64,000 nucleotides of DNA from assembly GCF_001461825.1 (NCBI RefSeq), contig NZ_LLZC01000019.1:462947-526946 (forward strand). Direction: 5' to 3'. Below, piece after piece: positions 26,813-35,215 of the stretch. The stretch is from Bacillus velezensis. Lineage in GTDB: Bacteria > Bacillota > Bacilli > Bacillales > Bacillaceae. The number at the start of each line of letters is the position of its first letter. The stretch's first letter is position 1. Made by a program: the position numbers and the translations under genes. The notes under the pieces are model-generated. The model was given only the letters and a program-made list of their open reading frames with translations. It ran no database searches and had not been told where the DNA came from.

Positions 26813-27912
26813 AATTGAGACAGAAGCTCTTGCGCGGGTTTAAATTGAGGATTGAACTTCACGGATTTTTTGGCGTAAGCGATGGCCGTCATATCATGGT
26901 TTAATTCAGCATGGCATTTTGCCATATAATAAAAAGCTCTGAAATCGGCGGCACCTTTTAAAATTAAGTGATCAGCGTTTTCTCCTTCAACCTGCGTTCC
27001 GTTTTCAAATGCTTTGATTGCCGCTCTGTACTTTTCCAAATGATATAATACAAGGCCTTTATAATAATGAAGATTGCTGTAATCAGGATATAGCTTGAGC
27101 ACTTTTTCAATCCCTTGTTCGGCTTCTTCATACCGTTTGAGCTCAAGCAATATTGTATATTTCAAATAATACAGGAGAGACGGAGGCATTCGTTTTTCGC
27201 TTAAAAATTGAAAAATTGAGCCGTTGACAAGATGTAATGCTTTTTCATAGTCTTTTATTCTGTAGCATTCACTTGCCAAATGATAGACAAGCCACGGATC
27301 AGGATTTTCCTCTGAAAGCTCTTCATTTAAAATGCTGATATTCCGTTTATGTTTTTGCTTGATCTTTTCTTCCTGCTCCAAGTAGCCGTAGTGATGAATC
27401 ACACATGGGATCGTGAAAAAAGTATTGTTTTCTTCCTCATTGGAAGCCGAGATATTCTCGTGAATTCTGCCTTGATACAGAAGGCCTTTATGATTGCGGA
27501 ACAGTCTCGGCTGCATGCTTTCAAACGCTTCGTTTTCATCGAGCTGCTTCCCCGTATAATTGATGATTTTCAAAAGGCCCCGGCTCGGTAATCCGTCATG
27601 AAGCAGCGAAGTTAAAAAGCGGCCCGTCTCCTGATCGAGCTCTTCATCCGCGTCAAGCACTAAAATCCAATCTCCTTCGGCATGCTGCAGGGCGTAATTT
27701 CTGGCCTTTGCGAAATCATTCTCCCATTCGAAATCAAACACTCTTGCCTGAAAGCTTTTGCATATATCTTTTGTATTATCTTGTGATCCGGTGTCTGCGA
27801 TGACGATCTCATCAACGATGTCTTGTACACTTGATAAACAACGGGAGATGTATCTCTCCTCGTTTTTCACAATCATGCAAAGAGTCAGTTTACATTCAGC
27901 ATTTCCGCTCAT
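26785..27912 (-). CDS. GT2 glycosyltransferase with C-terminal TPR-like repeats
   Basis: The 375-residue protein has a GT-A domain at residues 1-200: LTLCMIVKNEERYISRCL, the DTGSQDNT motif and the metal-binding LVLDADEE. TPR-like helix pairs follow from about residue 205 to the end (for example GLVLYHLEKYRAAIKAFENG). This layout is typical of protein glycosyltransferases such as SunS-type enzymes. It is the last gene of a three-gene minus-strand operon and is convergent with the collagen-like gene, which makes O-glycosylation of collagen threonines a reasonable inference. Confidence 0.85.
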   Translation of the reverse strand: MSGNAECKLTLCMIVKNEERYISRCLSSVQDIVDEIVIADTGSQDNTKDICKSFQARVFDFEWENDFAKARNYALQHAEGDWILVLDADEELDQETGRFLTSLLHDGLPSRGLLKIINYTGKQLDENEAFESMQPRLFRNHKGLLYQGRIHENISASNEEENNTFFTIPCVIHHYGYLEQEEKIKQKHKRNISILNEELSEENPDPWLVYHLASECYRIKDYEKALHLVNGSIFQFLSEKRMPPSLLYYLKYTILLELKRYEEAEQGIEKVLKLYPDYSNLHYYKGLVLYHLEKYRAAIKAFENGTQVEGENADHLILKGAADFRAFYYMAKCHAELNHDMTAIAYAKKSVKFNPQFKPAQELLSQLKKDQRTNA

Positions 27913-27916
27913 TTTC

Positions 27917-28381
27917 TCACCTTTCCCGATTTTGGAGTTGTTGATTGAACCAAGGCCGTTCAGGAGTGCCGTTCATCGTTATGATGACAGGCCGCACCCA
28001 TCTGACGGCAGGTTCGGCAGTTGATTCTGCATCCCATTCCTGAAGCTGCCTGACAGCCCGCTTCGTAATGGGATGCGCCCGGAATTCGCGCGGGCTTTCA
28101 AAAATGAATTTTTTCGTTCGTTCCGTAACTGTCTTCATTTCATGAAAGTGCCGCTCATACATCTGCTTCTGCTCTTCTTCCAAGCTGACCATTAAAAACA
28201 GCCGGCCGCCTGTTTCCATCTGACAGCGGCACAATGCGGAGAACAGCCTGATTTCTTCTTTGTAATCTGAATCCCTTCTTTTATCCACGGTCACAGATAA
28301 TATATTTAACAGCGCAATCGTGAGGCAATGCATGGCTTCAAAAGATGTCTGTTTCGCTTTTGAGATGCTTGGATACGGCAT
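27917..28381 (-). CDS. Uncharacterised protein in the collagen cluster
   Basis: The 154-residue frame from ATG 28381 (MPYPSISKAKQTSFEAMHCL) is predicted to be largely helical and ends in a basic, Trp-containing segment (AVRWVRPVIIT). I recognise no family. It lies four bases before the glycosyltransferase and 21 bases after the DP-repeat gene, in one operon. A GTG at 28390 is an alternative start but is too close to the GAGACGGG ribosome site. Confidence 0.7.
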   Translation of the reverse strand: MPYPSISKAKQTSFEAMHCLTIALLNILSVTVDKRRDSDYKEEIRLFSALCRCQMETGGRLFLMVSLEEEQKQMYERHFHEMKTVTERTKKFIFESPREFRAHPITKRAVRQLQEWDAESTAEPAVRWVRPVIITMNGTPERPWFNQQLQNRER

Positions 28382-28402
28382 ATGCTTCACCCGTCTCTTT
28401 TT

Positions 28403-28972
28403 TTATGAACGCTCCCCGCCTTTCTTCTTCCAACCGCAGTCCTCACAATCCCCGCACTCACAGCAGCCAATGCGGCCGTAAAACAGGCCGTCACACGGAT
28501 CTTCAGGATGCGGATTCGGAAAGCACGGGTCGCATGGATCTTCCGGATCACTGGGATCGTCCGGATTCCACGGGTCATCAGGATCGCCCGGATCACTCGG
28601 ATTACTTGGGTCGTCCGGATTCCACGGGTCATCAGGATCGCCCGGATTACTCGGATTGCTTGGATCGTCCGGGTCCATACAGGCTTCAGAATCCTGTAAG
28701 AAGATAATGTCCTCAAGCTTCGTCTGCAAAAGGAGTTGTGATTTCATGACGGTGCGCAGGAGCCGTTCAGTGCTTCTATTGATTGATGACAATTCCTCCA
28801 AGGAGGGATCGCCGGAAGCGCCGAGAAACATTTGAATCCTTTCCGCTTCCGCCTGCAGAATATGGGATAGTCCGATTTCTTCCATAGCCACGGATGAAAG
28901 AAGGAGGTTCAGGGTCTCACATCTGGAGAGTGTAATGTCGGGGGTGATGTTCGGTATGTTTGGAAGAGACAT
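28403..28972 (-). CDS. Surface protein sharing the collagen protein's N-terminal domain, with Asp-Pro repeats
   Basis: The 189-residue protein starts with a domain clearly related to that of the collagen-like gene (PNIPNITPDITLSR, NLLLSSVAMEEIGLSHIL, residues 4-95). In place of collagen it has an 18-residue repeat of DPDDPWNPDDPSNPSD type (about 105-155). It ends in a Cys-rich tail (IGCCECGDCEDCGWKKKG) that could bind metal or form disulfides. It is first in an operon with the unknown gene and the glycosyltransferase. No signal peptide is visible; the pair may be assembled from the mother cell onto spores (inference). ATG 28972 follows GAGGGAG. Confidence 0.78.
   Translation of the reverse strand: MSLPNIPNITPDITLSRCETLNLLLSSVAMEEIGLSHILQAEAERIQMFLGASGDPSLEELSSINRSTERLLRTVMKSQLLLQTKLEDIIFLQDSEACMDPDDPSNPSNPGDPDDPWNPDDPSNPSDPGDPDDPWNPDDPSDPEDPCDPCFPNPHPEDPCDGLFYGRIGCCECGDCEDCGWKKKGGERS
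28557..28673 (-). repeat. 54-bp tandem repeats coding Asp-Pro-rich units
   Basis: TCGTCCGGATTCCACGGGTC recurs at 28557 and 28611 with a partial third copy at 28665, a period of 54 bp (18 residues). Copies are nearly identical, so copy number may vary between strains. Confidence 0.85.
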
Positions 28973-29069
28973 CGATTTCTCCCTCTTTTCTCTTGGTGTC
29001 ATTATGCAAAAGTGCTATATCGTATTCTTATTCCGGGAGAGAAGAGATCATTACTGATGTTTTCGTTAA

Positions 29070-29102
29070 TAAAATATCCCGGATATAAAATCCGGGATAT
29101 TC
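29070..29102 (-). terminator. Terminator of ohrB
   Basis: ATATCCCGGAT/ATCCGGGATAT with a five-base loop lies just after the ohrB stop. The following T-run is weak. Confidence 0.7.
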
Positions 29103-29112
29103 GTTCGTTGAT

Positions 29113-29523
29113 TTATTTTAATTCAAGTTTGACGTCTACATTTCCTCTTGTTGCTTTTGAATACGGACAGAACTCGTGAGCGGCGTGCACTAGCTTCTCC
29201 GCCGTTTCTTTGTCAAGATCTTTTGTATCAATGACGAGCGTTACGCCGATTTTGTAACCTCCGTCACTCTCATCTTTTAAAAGGCTGACCTGTCCTTCAA
29301 TTTCAGAGGTCATGTCGATTTTTTGTTTTTGGGCGGCAAGCTCAAGCGCTCCCCCGAAGCAGGCAGCATACCCTGCCGCAAAGAGCTGTTCAGGGTTTGT
29401 GCCGGTTTCTCCGTCTTTTTTTGCATTCGGCATGATGATGTCAAAATCCAGCACCCCGTCTTCGGATTTAATATGTCCTGCTCGTCCGCCGACTGCGGTC
29501 GCTTTTGAAGTAAATAATGCCAT
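29113..29523 (-). CDS. ohrB: Organic hydroperoxide resistance protein OhrB
   Basis: The 136-residue peroxidase reduces organic hydroperoxides with two active cysteines, C55 (AACFGG) and C119 (EFCPYSKA). It matches the SigB-controlled general-stress paralogue OhrB rather than OhrA (MALFTSKAT start, KLELK end), and a SigB-type promoter lies upstream. ATG 29523 follows GAGGAGG; the ORF extends six codons further but without a ribosome site. It is divergent from ohrR. Confidence 0.95.
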   Translation of the reverse strand: MALFTSKATAVGGRAGHIKSEDGVLDFDIIMPNAKKDGETGTNPEQLFAAGYAACFGGALELAAQKQKIDMTSEIEGQVSLLKDESDGGYKIGVTLVIDTKDLDKETAEKLVHAAHEFCPYSKATRGNVDVKLELK

Positions 29524-29558
29524 TATTATCAGCCTCCTCATTGTACTTACTGTATATA

Positions 29559-29582
29559 TTGCCCCTGCTCATATTTTTAAAC
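29559..29582 (-). promoter_or_regulatory. SigB-type promoter of ohrB
   Basis: GTTTAA (29582-29577), 12 bases, then GGGCAA (29564-29559) on the minus strand fits the SigB consensus GTTTAA-N12-14-GGGTAT with one substitution. Confidence 0.72.
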
Positions 29583-29659
29583 ATGAGGAATAGGAAATGG
29601 ACCGTTTTTCGGCTACAATAGGGGTAACGTTAACAAACAAAGAGTTGGTGAAAGAAGTA

Positions 29660-30106
29660 ATGGCAGAAAAAGATTTTGAACATATGAAACTGGAGAATCA
29701 GCTTTGTTTTTTGCTGTACGCAAGCTCAAGGGAAATGACGAAACGGTACAAACCGCTGCTTGATAAGCTCAACGTAACTTATCCCCAGTATTTGGCGCTG
29801 CTTTTATTATGGGAGCACGAAGAACTGAATGTGAAACGGATGGGTGAGCTTTTGTACCTGGATTCCGGAACGCTGACACCGATGCTGAAACGGATGGAGC
29901 AGCACGGAATCATCATGAGAAAGCGGTCGGCTGAAGACGAGCGATCCGTGACGATCAGGCTCACAGATGAAGGACGGGCCTTGCAGAAAACAGCGGCGGA
30001 TATCCCCATTGCCATGCTGGAACAGACGGGACGGTCAAAAGAGGAATTAAAGCAGTTAAAGCAGTCGCTTTATGAGGTTTTGAATACGCTGCACGGCAAA
30101 AAATAA
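29660..30106 (+). CDS. ohrR: Peroxide-sensing repressor OhrR
   Basis: The 148-residue MarR-family repressor is of the one-cysteine type. C16 (ENQLCFLLYAS) is oxidised by organic peroxides and releases DNA. The helix-turn-helix is YLDSGTLTPMLKRMEQHG and the wing is DERSVTIRLTDEG. It should repress ohrA through the operator at 30572-30612. The ATG at 29660 gives the usual N-terminus; only a weak ribosome site (TTGGTGAAAG) precedes it, and a longer in-frame start at 29597 is possible. Confidence 0.94.
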   Translation: MAEKDFEHMKLENQLCFLLYASSREMTKRYKPLLDKLNVTYPQYLALLLLWEHEELNVKRMGELLYLDSGTLTPMLKRMEQHGIIMRKRSAEDERSVTIRLTDEGRALQKTAADIPIAMLEQTGRSKEELKQLKQSLYEVLNTLHGKK

Positions 30107-30135
30107 GGATGCCCCGAATGGGCATCCTTATTTTT
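30103..30135. terminator. Bidirectional terminator between ohrR and ohrA
   Basis: AATAAGGATGCCC/GGGCATCCTTATT with a five-base loop spans both stops. Confidence 0.92.
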
Positions 30136-30559
30136 ATTCTGCTGCCAGAAGCTTCACTTCAATATTTCCCGCTGTCGCTTTTGAATACGGGCAGACACCG
30201 TGCGCTTTTTGAATAAGGGCTTCAAGCTCCTGTTTATCAATGCCGGATGCTTTGACCTCAAGCGTAACGCCTAGTTTATATCCTTGGTCTGCTTCATCTT
30301 TCAGCAGACTGACATGTGCAGTGACCTCTGTTTCAATACTCAGACGCTCTTTTCTCGCTACGAGCTGAAGAGCGCTGTCAAAGCAGGCTGAATATCCTGC
30401 GGCAAACAGCTGCTCAGGGTTTGTGGCATGTTCGAGCTTTTTTGCTCTTGGCGTTCCCGGCATGGCAACATCAAGATTCAGCACTCCGTCAGAAGACGTG
30501 ACTTTCCCTTCACGTCCGCCGGCGGCTGATACGGTTGCAGTAAATAATGGTTTTGTCAT
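30134..30559 (-). CDS. ohrA: Organic hydroperoxide resistance protein OhrA
   Basis: The 141-residue thiol peroxidase has its cysteines at C59 (SACFDS) and C123 (GVCPYSKA). It matches OhrA, the OhrR-regulated paralogue, through PLFTATVSAAGGREGKV and the PGTPRAKKLE segment. A SigA promoter overlapped by a perfect inverted repeat lies 13-63 bases upstream, so peroxide induction through OhrR is expected. GAGGTG precedes ATG 30559. Confidence 0.95.
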   Translation of the reverse strand: MTKPLFTATVSAAGGREGKVTSSDGVLNLDVAMPGTPRAKKLEHATNPEQLFAAGYSACFDSALQLVARKERLSIETEVTAHVSLLKDEADQGYKLGVTLEVKASGIDKQELEALIQKAHGVCPYSKATAGNIEVKLLAAE

Positions 30560-30571
30560 GTGAATTCACCT

Positions 30572-30612
30572 CTATTATATTGTGTACAATTTAATCTTAC
30601 ACAATATAATAG
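30572..30612 (-). promoter_or_regulatory. OhrR operator and ohrA promoter
   Basis: Two perfectly complementary 15-base arms, CTATTATATTGTGTA and TACACAATATAATAG, flank an 11-base centre. The promoter TTGACG (30622-30617), 17 bases, TAAGAT (30599-30594) is overlapped at its -10 by the repeat, whose centre contains the AAATTGTA half-site of the known OhrR box. Confidence 0.82.
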
Positions 30613-30632
30613 AAACCGTCAATCTTTCCGCA

Positions 30633-30668
30633 TAAAAAAAGCCTACCCTTTTTGAAGGATAAGCTTAA
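30633..30668 (-). terminator. Terminator of proBA
   Basis: On the minus strand AAGCTTATCC pairs imperfectly with GGGTAGGCTT and is followed by seven T residues. Confidence 0.78.
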
Positions 30669-30672
30669 AAGA

Positions 30673-31920
30673 TTATACGCGGATTTGTCCGTTTCCTTTG
30701 ATGATGATTTTTGTAGATGTTAACGCCGGAAGCCCCATCGGCCCTCTCGCGTGAAGCTTTTGCGTGCTGATGCCGATTTCGGCTCCGTATCCGAATTCAA
30801 AACCGTCCGTAAACCGGGTTGAAGCATTATGATACACGGCGGCGGCGTCAACGGCGGTCTGGAAGTAAGCCGCATGCTCGGCGTTCTCCGTCAGAATGGC
30901 TTCTGAATGGTTTGTGCCGTACTGCTGAATGTGGCGGACCGCCTCCTGTACGTCCTGCACCGTTTTCACACTGAGAATCGGCGCCAGGTACTCCGCTCCC
31001 CAATCGGCTTCTTCTGCTTGTTTCGCTTGAGGCTCCAGTCTGCAAATCACCTGGTCTCCCCGGAGCTCCACCCCTTTTTCTGTCAGCTGATTCAGCAGCT
31101 TTCGCCCGTGTTCTTCGGCCCATTTTTCATGAATCAAAAGAGATTCAATCGCGTTGCAGACCGAAGGACGCTGTGTTTTGGCATTGATGACGATCTCGCC
31201 TGCCATTTGAGGATCTGCTGACTCATCTATGTACACGTGGCAATTGCCCGCTCCGGTTTCTAAAACGGGTACGGTTGATTCCCTGACCACAAGATCAATT
31301 AAATTTTTACCGCCGCGCGGGATCAATACATCCAGCCCGTCATTTAATGTAAAGAGCTGTTTGGCGGTTTCTTTGCTTGTATCTTCTATGAGCTGAACGG
31401 CATCAATCGGAAGCTTTGACAGCCCCAGTGCGCGTTTCATCACACTGACAAGCGCTATGTTGCTGTGGATGGCGGAAGAACTTCCTCTGAGCACAACCGC
31501 GTTTCCGGTTTTCAGGCAGAGTGTGGCCGCGTCTACGGTAACGTTCGGTCTGGCCTCATAGATCATGCCCACTACTCCGAGGGGCACGCGGATTTTTTCA
31601 ATGGATAATCCATTCTCTTTTTGAATGGTCTCCAGCGATTCACCGACGGGATCTTCAAGACCGATTAATAGTTCCACGGCGTCCGCGATATCGAGCAGGC
31701 GTTTTTCATCAAGAGTCAGCCTGTCAATAATGTCAGGTGTCAGTCCTCTGTTCCGTCCCGCTTCAATATCTTTCTGATTCTCTGTTAAAATCAGCCGGCG
31801 TTCATTTCTGAGTCCGTCTGCAATACATTGGAGCGCTTCGTTTTTTTCAGCCGTCGTTTTCATGACCATTTCGGCAGCCGCTTCTTTTGCCAAAGCCGCT
31901 TTTTGCAATACTTCACTCAT
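30673..31920 (-). CDS. proA: Gamma-glutamyl phosphate reductase ProA
   Basis: The 415-residue NADPH enzyme makes glutamate-5-semialdehyde, the second step of proline synthesis. It has the aldehyde-dehydrogenase fold, with the catalytic Cys in [12 protein letters not shown] and the glycine-rich [10 protein letters not shown] segment. The start overlaps the proB stop by four bases, so ProB and ProA are co-translated and can channel the unstable phosphate intermediate. Controlled by the T-box leader of the operon. Confidence 0.97.
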   Translation of the reverse strand: MSEVLQKAALAKEAAAEMVMKTTAEKNEALQCIADGLRNERRLILTENQKDIEAGRNRGLTPDIIDRLTLDEKRLLDIADAVELLIGLEDPVGESLETIQKENGLSIEKIRVPLGVVGMIYEARPNVTVDAATLCLKTGNAVVLRGSSSAIHSNIALVSVMKRALGLSKLPIDAVQLIEDTSKETAKQLFTLNDGLDVLIPRGGKNLIDLVVRESTVPVLETGAGNCHVYIDESADPQMAGEIVINAKTQRPSVCNAIESLLIHEKWAEEHGRKLLNQLTEKGVELRGDQVICRLEPQAKQAEEADWGAEYLAPILSVKTVQDVQEAVRHIQQYGTNHSEAILTENAEHAAYFQTAVDAAAVYHNASTRFTDGFEFGYGAEIGISTQKLHARGPMGLPALTSTKIIIKGNGQIRV

Positions 31921-33032
31921 TTGTGTTCCCCCTCGTCAAATAAATTCACCCAATCATCTCTGTGAATCACTTCCACCTGCTTCGTTCCTGAAAGCTGGTC
32001 GCTCCGCTTCCCTTTGGCTTCTAAAATTTCATCGGATGAGTACTGCGTCTGCCCTTTGCCGATAATGCCGCCGGGCCCTCTGACTTCCACTACAGCCCCT
32101 TTCGGAAAACTGCCGCAGACATCGGCGACACCGGCCGGGAGGAGACTTGACCCGTTATGGATCATCGCCTGCTCCGCTCCCCCATCAATGATGATTTCCC
32201 CTGATATCGGAGAATGAAACATGATCCATTGCCGTGTATTATTCACTGAGGACAGGTCTTTATCGCCGATATAAGTGCCGTCGCCTTTTCCGTCTAAAAT
32301 TCCCATCAGTTTTTCCCGTCCGGAGCCGGTTCCGATAAACACCTTCACCCCGAGCGACAATGCGGTCTGGGCGGCGAGAAGTTTTGACTTCATGCCTCCG
32401 GTGCCAACCTTTGAGCCTGCTGATCCGGCATACCCGAGCAATTCTGGTGTGATGTCATTCAGATAGTCGAACCGCTTTGCGTCCGGGTTTTCATTCGGAT
32501 TGGCATCGTACAGCCCGTTAATGTCTGTGAGAATCATTAATTGGTCTGCATGAATCAACCCGCTTACAAGCGCCGACAGCATGTCGTTATCACCGAACGT
32601 CAGCTCTTCGACTGATGTGGAATCATTCTCATTAATAATCGGCACGACTCCCCGCTCCAACAGTTCCATTACAGTGGCATAGGCATTTCTGTACCGCTCT
32701 CTTTTTGAGAAATCATTTCTTGTTAATAAAATTTGTGCCGGCGTCAGACCGTATCTTTTTAAATGGTCCATATATTGCTGCATTAAAAGCGTCTGGCCGA
32801 CTGCGGCAGCTGCCTGCTTTCCTTTTATCGTAACGGGTCGCGACGGATAGCCGAGAGCGGAAAAACCCGCTGCCACCGCGCCTGAGGTAATGAGGATCAC
32901 TTCATGCCCGTTTTCTTTTAATAAAGAAATGGCTTCCGTATGTTCCTTGATTTTTGCTTCATCAATACTTCCGTTACTGTTGGTGAGCGAGCTGCTCCCG
33001 ATTTTCACAACAATTCTTTGTTTTTTCATCAT
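31917..33032 (-). CDS. proB: Glutamate 5-kinase ProB
   Basis: The 371-residue kinase phosphorylates glutamate, the committed step of proline synthesis. The amino-acid kinase domain ([11 protein letters not shown] at residue 7 onward, [18 protein letters not shown] near 145) is followed by a C-terminal PUA domain (residues 280-365). GGAGGAG lies before two adjacent ATG codons, 33032 and 33029; either may be used. It is the first gene after the T-box. Confidence 0.97.
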   Translation of the reverse strand: MMKKQRIVVKIGSSSLTNSNGSIDEAKIKEHTEAISLLKENGHEVILITSGAVAAGFSALGYPSRPVTIKGKQAAAAVGQTLLMQQYMDHLKRYGLTPAQILLTRNDFSKRERYRNAYATVMELLERGVVPIINENDSTSVEELTFGDNDMLSALVSGLIHADQLMILTDINGLYDANPNENPDAKRFDYLNDITPELLGYAGSAGSKVGTGGMKSKLLAAQTALSLGVKVFIGTGSGREKLMGILDGKGDGTYIGDKDLSSVNNTRQWIMFHSPISGEIIIDGGAEQAMIHNGSSLLPAGVADVCGSFPKGAVVEVRGPGGIIGKGQTQYSSDEILEAKGKRSDQLSGTKQVEVIHRDDWVNLFDEGEHK

Positions 33033-33073
33033 TTCTCCTCCGTGGCAATCAATCCAAACCGGCTCTCGTCAAT

Positions 33074-33312
33074 AAAAAAAGCCCATTCCGTCCTGAAAAA
33101 TAAGGACGAAATGGGCTTTCCGTGGTACCACCTTGTTTGAACGCGTTTTTCACGCGTCCCGCTTTCCTGTAACGCCAGGTTATCGCGCCTGAGTTTTCCC
33201 CTCAGGACTCCAAGGCAGGTTCGGCAGGTTTCATGCGGCAAAATGTTTCAGCGGGCCATTTTGCTCTCTGTCACAGAAAGTTCTGCGTACTGATCCTCTT
33301 CAACGCTCAATG
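33074..33312 (-). ncRNA. T-box leader of proBA (tRNA-Pro sensing)
   Basis: The minus-strand leader has the T-box hallmark TGGTACCACG (33130-33121) and a terminator AAAGCCCATTTCGTCC/GGACGGAATGGGCTTT with T-run at 33074-33119. A GAACCTGCC stretch near 33205 offers CCT, a proline codon, as specifier. In B. subtilis proBA is controlled by a tRNA-Pro T-box. The specifier choice was not checked by folding. Confidence 0.92.
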
Positions 33313-33322
33313 ATTTTTTTAT

Positions 33323-33351
33323 ATTATGCAAAGAAAACAGGTTCTTGTCAA
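33323..33351 (-). promoter_or_regulatory. SigA promoter of proBA
   Basis: TTGACA (33351-33346) and CATAAT (33328-33323) are 17 bases apart on the minus strand. Confidence 0.85.
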
Positions 33352-33364
33352 GACATTTTCATCC

Positions 33365-33396
33365 ATAAAAAACAGTCCGCCTCCCCGGCGGACCGT
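33365..33396 (-). terminator. Terminator of purU
   Basis: On the minus strand GGTCCGCC pairs with GGCGGACT around a short GGGGA loop, followed by six T residues. Confidence 0.85.
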
Positions 33397-33398
33397 CA

Positions 33399-34301
33399 TT
33401 AATTAAATACGATCGTTTTGTTTCCGTGAACGATGACGCGGTCTTCCAGATGCCATTTTACGGCTCTTGCCAACACGCTCCGCTCAATCGTTCTGCCGAT
33501 ATTCTTCAGATCCTCTGCGTGATCTCTGTGATCGACGCGTTCAATATCCTGTTCAATAATCGGCCCTTCGTCAAGATCGTCCGTCACATAGTGAGAAGTC
33601 GCGCCGATTAATTTCACTCCGCGCTCATAAGCCCGTTTATACGGATTAGCGCCGATAAAGGCCGGCAGAAATGAATGGTGGATGTTAATAATCCGATTCG
33701 GATGGGCAGATACAAAATCAGACGTCAAAATCTGCATGTATCGGGCAAGAACGATCACATCAATCTTATACTGCTCCAGCAGCTCAAGCTGGCGCCGCTC
33801 CACTTCGGCGCGGATGTCTTTGTTAGCTTTCATGTAATGGAACGGAATATTCAGCGGTTCGACCACTTCTTTGGCCTCTTCGTGGTTGCTGATGACGACC
33901 GCAATTTCGGCCATCATATTGCCGCTTTGCCATTCCCAAATCAGTTCATGAAGGCAGTGCAGCTCCTTCGATACAAAGATCGCCACTCGCTTCAGCTCAC
34001 TTGCCAGAGACAGGCTCCATGTCATGCCGAATGTCTGGGCGATTGAGGCGAACGCCTGCTGTAAGTCCTCTTTTTTCTCACGAATGCCCTTACAGTCGAA
34101 TTCGATCCTAAGAAAAAACCGTCCGCCTTCAGGGTCAGTCGTGTATTGATTTGATTCAATAATGTTTGCGCCATGTTCAAACAAAAACGCCGACACGGCC
34201 GATACAATTCCCGGCTGGTCGGGGCAGCTGACAAGCAGGCGCCCTTTTTCCTCATTCCCGCGGCGGTATTCTTTCAGCCGCTGTGTCATATATGAATTCA
34301 T
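33399..34301 (-). CDS. purU: Formyltetrahydrofolate deformylase PurU (YkkE)
   Basis: The 300-residue enzyme hydrolyses 10-formyl-THF to formate and THF, balancing one-carbon pools and supplying formate for PurT. An N-terminal ACT domain (residues 17-95, LLVSCPDQPGIVSAVSAFL) precedes the formyltransferase-type catalytic domain. The active site is in NIHHSFLPAF near residue 228 and in the GATSHYVTDDLDEGPII loop. It is a single gene between ykkD and the proBA leader. Confidence 0.96.
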   Translation of the reverse strand: MNSYMTQRLKEYRRGNEEKGRLLVSCPDQPGIVSAVSAFLFEHGANIIESNQYTTDPEGGRFFLRIEFDCKGIREKKEDLQQAFASIAQTFGMTWSLSLASELKRVAIFVSKELHCLHELIWEWQSGNMMAEIAVVISNHEEAKEVVEPLNIPFHYMKANKDIRAEVERRQLELLEQYKIDVIVLARYMQILTSDFVSAHPNRIINIHHSFLPAFIGANPYKRAYERGVKLIGATSHYVTDDLDEGPIIEQDIERVDHRDHAEDLKNIGRTIERSVLARAVKWHLEDRVIVHGNKTIVFN

Positions 34302-34375
34302 CTGTTTTAATCCCTCGTATCTTCATAATTCGTAACTTACTAATAGATTATACTGAAGATTTGATAAAAATCAAT

Positions 34376-34690
34376 TTACGAAAGAATTTTCAGCCCTACG
34401 GCAGCGCATAAAATAAGCGCAATGAAAAAGATGCGCTTCGCATCCTTCTGCTCGCCGTAGAAAAGAATGCCGGCTAATGCGCCGCCCGCTGTGCCGATAC
34501 CGGTCCAGATCGCATAGGCCGTGCCCATCGCGATCGTCTCCATCGCATAAGAAAGCAGGGAAAAAGAAGCCGCAAATCCGGCGATAATGAAAAGAATCCA
34601 TTTGACTTTCTTTTCTTTTTGAAATTGATTCATTAAAATGACCCCGAGCATTTCACAAAGACCCGCGGCTATCAGGCTGATCCAATGCAT
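34376..34690 (-). CDS. ykkD: YkkD, SMR-family guanidine exporter subunit
   Basis: The 104-residue protein has four membrane helices and the small multidrug resistance glutamate in LIAAGLCEMLGVILMN near residue 13. YkkC-YkkD is a paired heterodimeric SMR exporter whose natural substrate class is guanidinium (Gdx-like), and it sits behind a guanidine-I riboswitch. The ATG overlaps the ykkC TAA by one base. Confidence 0.94.
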   Translation of the reverse strand: MHWISLIAAGLCEMLGVILMNQFQKEKKVKWILFIIAGFAASFSLLSYAMETIAMGTAYAIWTGIGTAGGALAGILFYGEQKDAKRIFFIALILCAAVGLKILS

Positions 34691-35028
34691 TACGCCTTCT
34701 CCTCCTTCGTCTCAGGCTTATCCTGTGTGACCAGCTTTAATCCGATGACACCGATCAGCAAAACGCCGATCAGCACGATTTTCACCGGATCGGCCTGTTC
34801 TTTGAAAAGCAGGATTTCACTGAGCACGGTGCCCGCTGTCCCGAGTCCGGTAAAGACCGCGTATACCGTTCCTACGGGCAGGCTGTCTGTCGCCTTGATT
34901 AATAGATAAAAACTGATGATGATTCCCATAATCGTGCCGCTCCACGCCAGTGCTGAATCAGCATGTTTCAGGCCGGTGACCCATACCACTTCAAATACGG
35001 CCGCTATGACCACTAAACCCCATTTCAT
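34690..35028 (-). CDS. ykkC: YkkC, SMR-family guanidine exporter subunit
   Basis: The 112-residue protein has four membrane helices, with the key membrane glutamate in [17 protein letters not shown] near residue 13 and the [14 protein letters not shown] motif. It pairs with YkkD. The start is ATG 35028 (MKWGLVV) after AGAAAGGGTGA; the longer frame from 35061 would overlap the riboswitch terminator. Expression should rise when guanidine is bound by the leader. Confidence 0.94.
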   Translation of the reverse strand: MKWGLVVIAAVFEVVWVTGLKHADSALAWSGTIMGIIISFYLLIKATDSLPVGTVYAVFTGLGTAGTVLSEILLFKEQADPVKIVLIGVLLIGVIGLKLVTQDKPETKEEKA

Positions 35029-35060
35029 GTTCTTCACCCTTTCTGTATCCGGACAATACA

Positions 35061-35195
35061 AAAAAGCCCGGATAGTCGTCTCTCATGAGATTGACTCTCC
35101 CGGGCTTTTTTCCCTCCGTGTGCATATGCGGGATATGTCCGCATATGTGTTTTCTCTCGGACCAGGCCATGTATGAACATGCGGAACCCTAGAAA
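35061..35195 (-). ncRNA. Guanidine-I (ykkC) riboswitch with terminator, ahead of ykkCD
   Basis: The minus-strand leader has the ykkC blocks TAGGGTTCCG, CTGGTCCGAGAG, ACACGG and AAGCCCGGGAGAG. The AAAAAAGCCCGG arm also pairs with CCGGGCTTTTTT at 35061-35075 as terminator, so ligand binding frees transcription. Confidence 0.95.
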
Positions 35196-35215
35196 ACATG
35201 TCTGTTCGTATCATA

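Noticed and set aside
28387..28716. Overlapping frames (Arg-Ile-rich and Asp-Arg-Pro-rich) across the Asp-Pro repeats
   Set aside because: Out-of-frame readings of the 54-bp repeat; the real frame has the ribosome site and the conserved N-terminal domain.
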